Positions 1-5,209 of a stretch of 6,256 bases of DNA are shown in pieces; positions within the stretch are counted from its first letter, which is position 1; each line of letters begins with the position of its first letter. The notes below the pieces were generated by a model. The model searched no databases, had not been told where the DNA came from, and was given only the letters and a program-made list of their open reading frames with translations. The position numbers and the translations under genes are program-made. The stretch covers positions 1-6,256 of the forward strand of contig DATGWV010000332.1 of the NCBI GenBank assembly GCA_035299305.1, given 5' to 3'. This DNA is from BJHL01 sp035299305 (GTDB taxonomy: Bacteria > Planctomycetota > Phycisphaerae > Phycisphaerales > UBA1924).

Positions 1-578
1 ACGCCCGTCAACGTGAGGGACGACGCACTCGCGCCGACGGCCTGCACGCTGCGCTCAATCACAATGCCGTGCGAGGTTGCGCCCGAACCGCGTGCCGTCC
101 CGCTGATGTTGACTGCTCCCGTGCCCTCATGCGTCACGCCCCCCAAAGTGCCCGAGATCAACACGCCGTGACCGCCCTCGCCTGTGCCTGTTGTGCCGAG
201 CCCCGTGATGTTGATGGCCCCGGCGTTGTTCGCGCCCGCCGCCGTCACCGTCGCATCCGAGATCGTCACACCCGTGACGCGCTCAAACGCCGAAACGCCG
301 CCCACGCCGTTGATGGTGATGCCGCCGGTCGACGTGACCGTCGTCGAGAAGGCGTCAATCGTCACGCCGGCGTTCTCAAAGCCGACCGCATTACCTAGTT
401 CCGTAAACGGCGTGGTGACGCTGCCACCCACGCCGTCGATGCGAATCAGTCCCGCGGTGATCGTCGAACCGCCATCGATGCGAACGCCCGACGCCTGACT
501 GACGTCATTCGCGCCGACGCCGCGCATCGTGAGCGAACCGGTGCCGGCGTCAATCGTCGCGTTGCTCACGCGCACGCC
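1..578 (-). repeat. Imperfect 30-40 residue repeats in the TpsA-like protein
   Basis: Six units start with Gly-(Val/Ile)-x-(Val/Ile) at residues 610, 640, 680, 712, 747 and 780 (spacings 30, 40, 32, 35, 33). Most carry a second strand of the type I-x-I-x-G-(V/L)-G, for example LTMRGVG, IRIDGVG, ITINGVG, INITGLG and VNISGTA. This two-strand rhythm with Gly turns fits rungs of a right-handed β-helix. The array continues toward the left edge, where a seventh unit may start (LTLTG at 797-801). The DNA copies are diverged, so this is an old protein-level repeat. Confidence 0.7.
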
Positions 579-2405
579 GTTCACGTCCGCACCGCCGCCT
601 CGACCCGCGCTCGCACGCAGGGCCGCTTCATACCCCGCCGAACCCGGGTCCGTGAGCGTGGGGCTTAGATCGCTGCCACCCGCAAGCAACACATTGCCGC
701 CCGCCGTGGTGATGCGTGCGCCGCTCTCAATGACCACTGACCCCACACTCGTCGCGATATCGCCCGAGCCGCGGTTGGCGAGCAGTTCAACGTTCAGCGA
801 ACCGCCGCCGGTTGCCTCGATCACGCGCCCGCTCTCGACAATCACGTCGTTGGCGGCTTCGAGCCGCAGCGTTGGGCTGCCGCTCGCTGCGTTACGGACG
901 ATGTCGGCCTGCACGCGAATGTCGCCGGCTTGCGTGCCGTCGCTGCCTGTGTTGATCGTCACGCTGGTGCCGGTGTTGAGGCGGCTGGTGATATCGGCAG
1001 CGGCGACCACGGAGTCGTCTTGCGAGGGCGTGAAGACTTCGGGGTTGGTGCCGGAGATCGTGACGTTGGTGCTGCCGCTGGTGATGTTGACGTTGCGCGG
1101 GTCGAGGAGCCAGGTGCCGGCGTCGCCTTTGGTTGCGCTGGCGTCGATGCGCGAGCCGTCCACCGCAAGGTGCTGCTTGCCGGAGGTTTCGATAAAGCCG
1201 CCGTCGCCGGTGCGCTCGCCGCCCTTGGCGGAAATAGCGGCGGCGGTGCGGGTGGTGCCATCGGCCCAAAGGACGACGCTGCCGCCATCGCCACGCTGGG
1301 TGGCGTCGGCGCGGATGGTGGTTGCGCTGTCGGCGACGGTGACGGTGCTGTTGCGGAGGTCGCCCGCGAGAGCGGAACCGGTGATATCACCACCGATGCG
1401 GACCTGGCCACCACCATTTGCGCCGCTGACGTCGAGCGTGGCGCTGAAGAGGCCGACGGTTTCGCCCGTGATGGTGATGTTGCCGCCCTTGGTGACGACG
1501 TTGGAGCGGTTGAAGCGGTTGGTCCAGCTCTTTTCGTAGGTGGTGCCGGATTGATCGACAGCGTTGATGGTGCCGCCCACGATGACACGGCCCGCGCCTT
1601 CGCCGGCGATGGTGGTGTCGCGCGCGATGATGTCGCCCGTGGTGCGGATGGCGAGGCCATAGACATCGCCGGCGGCCATGGTGACCTTGCCGCGGCGAGC
1701 TTCGATGGTGCCGGTGTTCGTGACGGCGGCGGTCTGGCTATCGCCTTGCGCGGGGCCGGCGACGCGGACGTGCATGACGTCATTGCGGCTGGTGAAGACG
1801 ACATCGGTACCGGCGGCCATGGCAACGGTGCCTTGGGGGGCGACGATGTGGCCCATGTTGGCGACTTGACCACCGGCGAGGATGACCGAGCCGCCTTGGT
1901 CGACGCGGATGAGGCCTTCGTTGGTGACGCGGCCTGTCATATTGGTGACGCGATCGATGCCGCGATTGAAATCGGCGTCGCTCATGTTACCGGCAGCGGC
2001 GAAGAGGCCGTTGACGTTGATGACCGAGCTGCGACCAAAGACCACGCCGGCGGGGTTCACGATGTAGACGCGGCCGTTGGAACTGATGTTGCCGTCGATG
2101 CGCGTGGGGGCCGCGCTGTTGATGCGGTTGAGGACGCGGCTGCTCGCGTCGGGCTGGACGAAGCGGACAGATTCGTTGCTGCCGATGTTGAAGGAGCGGT
2201 AGTTGATGATTGCGCGGTCGCTGGCGTGGATGACCGTGTTGCCACTGCCGTCGCGGACGAAGCGCACGTTGCCCTGGCGGACCTGTTCACCCTCGGGCCC
2301 GGCGTGGGCGGTGGCGGCACAGCCAGCGGCGAGAGCGATGGCGGCGGGGACGGAGAGGCGGCTGAGGAAGAAAGAGGCCCGCGCGAGGAAGGGGGTACGG
2401 GTCAT
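1..2405 (-). CDS. TpsA-like filamentous haemagglutinin-type exoprotein, 5' part (3' end beyond window)
   Basis: Secreted partner of a two-partner secretion pair, probably a large β-helical surface adhesin or fibre. I translated 801 codons on the minus strand with no stop; the frame leaves the window still open. Residues 1-35 are a signal peptide ending AHA before GPEG. Residues about 41-165 form the TPS (haemagglutination activity) domain, with VLNRI at 91-95 and NPAGVVFG at 117-124, matching the NPNG-type motif of FhaB/HMW1 relatives. Residues 155-320 hold repeated short β-strand turns. GGFIETSGK (402-410) and WLLDP (432-436) form a signature known from large filamentous haemagglutinin-like proteins. 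From residue 610 on come six imperfect repeats beginning G-V/I-x-V/I. The start is ATG at 2405 with GGAG five bases upstream; an in-frame ATG at 2435 lacks such a site. The transporter gene lies just upstream on the same strand. Total size, receptor and C-terminus are unknown. Codon use shifts near residue 480-520. Confidence 0.93.
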   Translation of the reverse strand, partial: MTRTPFLARASFFLSRLSVPAAIALAAGCAATAHAGPEGEQVRQGNVRFVRDGSGNTVIHASDRAIINYRSFNIGSNESVRFVQPDASSRVLNRINSAAPTRIDGNISSNGRVYIVNPAGVVFGRSSVINVNGLFAAAGNMSDADFNRGIDRVTNMTGRVTNEGLIRVDQGGSVILAGGQVANMGHIVAPQGTVAMAAGTDVVFTSRNDVMHVRVAGPAQGDSQTAAVTNTGTIEARRGKVTMAAGDVYGLAIRTTGDIIARDTTIAGEGAGRVIVGGTINAVDQSGTTYEKSWTNRFNRSNVVTKGGNITITGETVGLFSATLDVSGANGGGQVRIGGDITGSALAGDLRNSTVTVADSATTIRADATQRGDGGSVVLWADGTTRTAAAISAKGGERTGDGGFIETSGKQHLAVDGSRIDASATKGDAGTWLLDPRNVNITSGSTNVTISGTNPEVFTPSQDDSVVAAADITSRLNTGTSVTINTGSDGTQAGDIRVQADIVRNAASGSPTLRLEAANDVIVESGRVIEATGGGSLNVELLANRGSGDIATSVGSVVIESGARITTAGGNVLLAGGSDLSPTLTDPGSAGYEAALRASAGRGGGADVNGVRVSNATIDAGTGSLTMRGVGANDVSQASGVRIDGGSTITAGLIRIDGVGGSVTTPFTELGNAVGFENAGVTIDAFSTTVTSTGGITINGVGGVSAFERVTGVTISDATVTAAGANNAGAINITGLGTTGTGEGGHGVLISGTLGGVTHEGTGAVNISGTARGSGATSHGIVIERSVQAVGASASSLTLTG
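2301..2405 (-). other. Signal peptide of the TpsA-like protein
   Basis: The first 35 residues have basic residues (Arg3, Arg9, Arg16), a hydrophobic core of about residues 17-28 (VPAAIALAAG) and a signal-peptidase-I type end AHA before Gly36. There is a Cys at 29 after LAAG, which is a poor lipobox, so ordinary cleavage after Ala35 is favoured. It is shorter than the extended signal peptides seen in many proteobacterial TpsA proteins. Confidence 0.75.
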
Positions 2406-2410
2406 GGGGA

Positions 2411-2414
2411 CTCC
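2411..2414 (-). promoter_or_regulatory. Ribosome binding site of the TpsA-like gene
   Basis: GGAG read on the minus strand lies five bases before the ATG at 2405-2403. It supports this start over the in-frame ATG at 2435-2433, which would add ten residues (MPSAFFPGVP) and has only the heptamer repeat and an in-frame TAG (2444-2442) upstream. Confidence 0.7.
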
Positions 2415-2423
2415 GGGAAAAAA

Positions 2424-2451
2424 GGCACTAGGCATTGGGCACTAGGCACTG
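2424..2451 (+). repeat. Four-copy tandem heptamer repeat
   Basis: Four abutting 7-base units, on the plus strand: GGCACTA, GGCATTG, GGCACTA, GGCACTG. Units 1 and 3 are identical and the others differ at one or two positions; the first three bases GGC, plus A at base 4 and T at base 6, are constant. It sits about 20 bases before the exoprotein start codon. Heptamers do not preserve reading frame, and the repeat is outside the chosen coding region. Function is unknown. Confidence 0.85.
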
Positions 2452-2458
2452 GGGGAAG

Positions 2459-2491
2459 ACTGAAGACAACGGTTGCCCTGGCTGGTTCAGT
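2459..2491. repeat. Inverted repeat ACTGAA / TTCAGT with competing stem
   Basis: ACTGAA at 2459-2464 and TTCAGT at 2486-2491 are perfect complements with a 21-base spacer. A second six-base pairing, GCACTG (2446-2451, in the last heptamer copy) with CAGTGC (2488-2493), uses overlapping bases, so the two stems exclude each other. Both are short and could be chance. Confidence 0.35.
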
Positions 2492-2535
2492 GCTTCGACT
2501 CTTCTTACTTGGTTACTTCGTCACGACGTTACTAC

Positions 2536-4569
2536 TTAGTACAGGAACGTGAGCAGGAAGTGGAAGCGGTTGTCGCCGCCGTCCACGCGGTTGCCGGGGT
2601 CGTCGACGTCGGTGAGGGCCATGCCCCAGTCCAGACGAGCGACGAGGTTGCGCTTGACTTGCAGTTCCGCACCCAGACCTGCGCCGATGAGGGTGTAGTT
2701 GTCTTCGCCAGCGGTCGAGCCTGAGACGAGGACGGTGCCTGCGTCGACAAAGCCCTTGAAGATCAGGTCCCAGTCGGCGCGGCCGAACGCCTCTTGCGGG
2801 GCGTAGCGGAAGTCTTTGCCCAGGAAGCCGGCGAGCTTGGCGTAATCGCGGCCGTTGAGCGTGCCGGGGTCGCTGACCTTGAACGTGCGCGGGTAGTGGA
2901 AGCGGTACTCCAGCGTGCCCACCAGGGAGCTGTCGCCGGCGGCGACGCTTTCGGGGTAGCCGCGAACGCTGAAGAAGCCGCCCAGCACGTCCTGCTCGTT
3001 GGGGATCAGGCGGTTGTTGAAGGCGTACTGGCCGCGAGCGGAGATCGCGATTTCGTGCGCCAGCGTGGTGGGGCCTTTCTCGCCCTTGCCCTGATAGACC
3101 TGGCTGATGAGGGGTTCGACGTAGAAGGAGTGGTACGCGTCAAAGCGCACGATCTGCCATTCTTCGTCAACGCCCGGTCGGCCCAGGCTGTTCAGGTCGG
3201 ACTGGTTCACGCCGGAGATGTTGGGTTCCATCCACTCAAACGTGAGGCTGGCGGCGAACTCGTTCACGTCGGTGAAGCGTTCGGCGCGGATGCCCACGTA
3301 GGGCGTGAAGTACTGCTCTTCGCCTCGCTCAAGGAAGAGATCGTTGGTGACCTGCACGCTGTTGTAGCGGCCACCGAAGATGCCATCAATGAAGAAGCGG
3401 CCGTTTTGATACGCGGTGTAAGCCAGTTCGGCTCCCACGTTGTAGTTCTGACCGGAGAAATCTTCGTCGGATGCGCCGACGTCGCTGGCGTCGTACTCGC
3501 TGTAGCCGCCGAAGACCTTGAGGCGGAGAACGTCGCTGCGGAGGGGGAAGTCGTAGCTGCCTTGGATGCCGTTGGCTTCGTCAACGCCTGCGGTGAAGGC
3601 GTCGATGCGGAGGATGTCGTCGTTGCCGGTGAGCTGGTTGTGGCTGAAGCCGACGCGGTAGCGCCAGTCGTTGGTGCTTTCGGTGCCTGTGTTGCTTGCC
3701 TGGGCGTAGACGGTCCAAGGCTTGGACTCGTTCACGAGGTAGTCGAGAGCGACCTGGCCGACTTGTTCACCTTGACCGACGCTGACATCAACGCGGCGGC
3801 CCGGGTGGCGATTGAGGCGATAGACGTAGTCGTCGATGGCGCCCTTGCTGACGAGCTCACCTTGCTTGACGGGGCTTTGCTCGCGGATGCGCGAGTGGAC
3901 GCTGTCACTGCTGTCGACGCGGGTAGTCTTGCCGTTGGCGATGCGCTTTTCGAGACGCTCCCCCACTGCGACGGTGCGCACGGCGCCGACTTCACCGGTC
4001 CAGATGACCAGGCGCAGGTCGCCGTCTTGGTTGGCGCGCTTGTCGGCTCCGGTTTCGGCGTCGATGTCATCGGGGTGGAACTGGACGATGATGCTGGCGA
4101 GGCCTTGGCGCTCGAATTCTCTCACGATGCCTTTGGCGACAGTGCGCAGGGCGGCTTCGCTGAAGACGCCGGGGTTCGCCGGGACGATGTCCTGCAGGCG
4201 GACGATGACGGTGGGTTCGCCGGTGCGTGGAGCGAGATAGCCGTCAGGGCCCTGAGCGAGTTCGATCGCGGCGTTCATCACCGCGTCGATGGCGGGGTGC
4301 TGGGGGTGCTCGCTGCGGTACTCGAGGAGGAAGCGCGAGACTTTGTAGCTGGCGCCTTGCTCGGCGGCGGCTTCGGTGCGACCCAGTGCGCTTGTCGCAG
4401 CGGCGGTGACACGCTGCATGCCCGGCTGACCGGGGCGGACTGAATTGACATCGAACGGCTGACCGCCCGAGGGCGATTGCTGTGCCAACGCCTGTCCGCA
4501 CGCCGCCAAAAGCAATGCGGCGACCGACGGAATCACACCTTTACCGGCTGCACAACCTGCACGCTTCAT
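2536..4569 (-). CDS. TpsB/FhaC-like outer-membrane transporter of a two-partner secretion system
   Basis: This 677-residue protein is expected to sit in the outer membrane and thread the TpsA-like partner from the periplasm to the surface. Residues 1-29 are a signal peptide (ALA before QQ). Residues 30-75 form a Gln/Ala-rich linker. POTRA 1 lies at about 76-201, with the helix TVAKGIVREFERQGL and the strand DLRLVIWTGE. POTRA 2 lies at about 202-281, with LNRHPGRRVDVS at 252-263. The barrel starts near 282 with the family pattern PWTVYAQASNTG and continues to the end. VRGY at 535-538 is the loop-6 motif of the Omp85/TpsB superfamily, and FVDAG at 607-611 matches its (F/G)xDxG barrel partner. 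The last residue is Tyr after alternating hydrophobics (FHFLLTFLY), a typical barrel-end signal. It is about 100 residues longer than FhaC, mainly in the N-terminal half. ATG at 4569 was chosen because it has a GAGGGA site; a TTG at 4590 is weaker. The cognate exoprotein follows 130 bp downstream. Confidence 0.95.
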   Translation of the reverse strand: MKRAGCAAGKGVIPSVAALLLAACGQALAQQSPSGGQPFDVNSVRPGQPGMQRVTAAATSALGRTEAAAEQGASYKVSRFLLEYRSEHPQHPAIDAVMNAAIELAQGPDGYLAPRTGEPTVIVRLQDIVPANPGVFSEAALRTVAKGIVREFERQGLASIIVQFHPDDIDAETGADKRANQDGDLRLVIWTGEVGAVRTVAVGERLEKRIANGKTTRVDSSDSVHSRIREQSPVKQGELVSKGAIDDYVYRLNRHPGRRVDVSVGQGEQVGQVALDYLVNESKPWTVYAQASNTGTESTNDWRYRVGFSHNQLTGNDDILRIDAFTAGVDEANGIQGSYDFPLRSDVLRLKVFGGYSEYDASDVGASDEDFSGQNYNVGAELAYTAYQNGRFFIDGIFGGRYNSVQVTNDLFLERGEEQYFTPYVGIRAERFTDVNEFAASLTFEWMEPNISGVNQSDLNSLGRPGVDEEWQIVRFDAYHSFYVEPLISQVYQGKGEKGPTTLAHEIAISARGQYAFNNRLIPNEQDVLGGFFSVRGYPESVAAGDSSLVGTLEYRFHYPRTFKVSDPGTLNGRDYAKLAGFLGKDFRYAPQEAFGRADWDLIFKGFVDAGTVLVSGSTAGEDNYTLIGAGLGAELQVKRNLVARLDWGMALTDVDDPGNRVDGGDNRFHFLLTFLY

Positions 4570-4574
4570 CACGT

Positions 4575-4580
4575 TCCCTC
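4575..4580 (-). promoter_or_regulatory. Ribosome binding site of the TpsB-like gene
   Basis: GAGGGA read on the minus strand ends five bases before the ATG at 4569-4567. It decides the start: a TTG seven codons further upstream (4590) has no such site and would add residues in front of the signal peptide. The site overlaps the palindrome at 4577-4586. Confidence 0.7.
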
Positions 4581-4586
4581 GCGAGG
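4577..4586. repeat. Perfect 10-bp palindrome overlapping the tpsB-like leader
   Basis: CCTCGCGAGG is its own reverse complement. It shares GAGG with the ribosome binding site of the transporter gene, and its centre is 18 bp from the centre of the palindrome TGGTACCA at 4596-4603. It could be an operator half of a tandem site, or chance in GC-rich DNA. Confidence 0.5.
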
Positions 4587-4691
4587 ACAAAGGTTTGGTA
4601 CCATCGCTTGGCGGCTAAGGCATGTGTGCCAATGCCACCGCGCCGCGACCACAGGCCGCGCCGCAGCGGGAAGGTATGCGGGGATATCGCT

Positions 4692-4696
4692 GGGAG
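4692..4696 (+). promoter_or_regulatory. Ribosome binding site of the MGMT-family gene
   Basis: GGGAG lies eight bases before the ATG at 4705. This, together with loss of family similarity upstream of this Met, fixes the start although the frame is open back to 4477, where it overlaps the antisense transporter gene. Confidence 0.65.
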
Positions 4697-4704
4697 TGAA
4701 CGCG

Positions 4705-5184
4705 ATGAAGAAGGCGACAGCGCGCGAGAAGCTGCATCGTGAGCACGCGTCCCATGGGACGGTGGTGGTCGTACCCAAGAGCGTGGCGCGGTGGGCGGGG
4801 CAACGGATGCTGATTCCCAAGCCGACGGATGTGGATGCTCAGATGCGGATGGCGCGCAAGGGAAAGGTGGTGACGCTGGGAGCAATTCGCGAGCGGCTGG
4901 CGCGGGCGGCACGGGCGGATGTGTGTTGTCCGCTGACGACGGGGATCTTTGCGCGCATCGCGGCAGAGGCGGCGGAGGAAGATCGCGCGGCGGGGAAGAA
5001 GGCGATGACGGCGTGGTGGCGGACAGTGCGGGATGACGGGACGCTTCTAGATAAGTTTCCCGGTGGTGGGAAGCTGCAAGCGCAGATGTTGCGCGAAGAG
5101 GGAGTGGAACTGGGGACGGTGGGGCGCAGCGCGAAGCTGCGTGTGCTTGCGGTGGCGGCGGCTGCGAAGGCTGGCAAAACCTGA
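4705..5184 (+). CDS. MGMT-family protein with Trp in place of the acceptor Cys (alkyltransferase-like)
   Basis: A 159-residue cytoplasmic protein related to the C-terminal DNA-binding domain of O6-alkylguanine-DNA alkyltransferase (MGMT/Ogt). The domain spans residues about 52-134: GKVVTLGAIRERL (53-65) corresponds to the winged-helix start, CCPLTTGIFARIAAEAAEED (74-93) is a conserved block of this small subfamily, and AWWRTVRDDGTL (103-114) aligns with the PCHRVvgsdGsL active-site segment. The acceptor Cys is thus replaced by Trp104, as in Atl1-type alkyltransferase-like proteins (PWHR), and His by Trp105; Arg106 is kept. KFPGG (117-121) and the following QAQMLREEG match the gGxxxKxxLLxxEG end of the domain. 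It therefore probably binds DNA or damaged bases without transferring alkyl groups to itself; the Cys pair at 74-75 is at a different place. The next gene starts 25 bp downstream on the same strand. The actual biological role of this subfamily is not known to me. Confidence 0.87.
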   Translation: MKKATAREKLHREHASHGTVVVVPKSVARWAGQRMLIPKPTDVDAQMRMARKGKVVTLGAIRERLARAARADVCCPLTTGIFARIAAEAAEEDRAAGKKAMTAWWRTVRDDGTLLDKFPGGGKLQAQMLREEGVELGTVGRSAKLRVLAVAAAAKAGKT

Positions 5185-5209
5185 GTGGTTTTTGCGTCGA
5201 TAACGCGGT

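Larger units (their letters stand above)
2406..2535 (-). other. Gap between the transporter gene and the exoprotein gene
   Basis: This 130-bp stretch separates tpsB-like and tpsA-like genes on one strand. Read in the direction of transcription it holds, after the TAA, a short run with two AAGTAA copies, then a region with alternative inverted repeats (2446-2493), the four-copy heptamer (2424-2451), a T6 tract (2423-2418) and the ribosome binding site. The T6 tract is not preceded by a compact GC-rich hairpin, so it does not look like a standard intrinsic terminator. I see no clear sigma-70 promoter. Co-transcription of both genes from a promoter upstream of 4569 is the simplest reading. Confidence 0.6.
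4570..4704. promoter_or_regulatory. Divergent intergenic region between the secretion locus and the plus-strand pair
   Basis: All promoters for the two outward-facing transcription units should lie in these 135 bases. No good sigma-70 -35/-10 pair is visible on either strand; a TTGGCA on the minus strand (4632-4627) lacks a matching -10 box at normal spacing. Symmetric elements are present: CCTCGCGAGG (4577-4586), TGGTACCA (4596-4603), GGCA-N4-TGCC (4619-4630), and a direct repeat CCGCGCCG (4638-4645 and 4656-4663). Some of these may bind regulators, but this cannot be shown from the sequence. Confidence 0.55.

Noticed and set aside
850..1050. Composition switch as a replication origin
   Set aside because: The sign change (C-rich to G-rich on the plus strand) is origin-like, but it lies inside an intact coding frame, and no dnaA gene, DnaA-box cluster or AT-rich region is seen.
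529..1539. Plus-strand open frame of 336 codons
   Set aside because: It lies opposite the exoprotein coding frame and is low-complexity (Pro/Ala/Ser/Val).
930..2552. Long open frame on the plus strand (540 codons), Asp/Gly/Ala-rich
   Set aside because: It is antisense to the exoprotein gene, whose TPS domain, signal peptide and β-helix repeats are unmistakable. Long shadow frames are expected opposite GC-rich, C-ending codons, and the composition resembles no protein family.
2794..4443. Long open frame on the plus strand (549 codons)
   Set aside because: It is antisense to the transporter gene and has no domain, start signal or composition of a real protein; it is a mirror of GC-rich codons.
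4570..4590. TTG start seven codons upstream for the transporter
   Set aside because: A better-placed GAGGGA site precedes the ATG at 4569 and the signal peptide begins naturally there.
4638..4663. Direct repeat CCGCGCCG, two copies 18 bp apart
   Set aside because: Eight bases of pure G+C sequence recur easily by chance in DNA of this composition.
4477..4704. Upstream in-frame extension of the MGMT-family gene
   Set aside because: The extra residues are Arg/Cys-rich, overlap the transporter gene on the opposite strand, and match nothing in the family; the ATG at 4705 has its own ribosome binding site.
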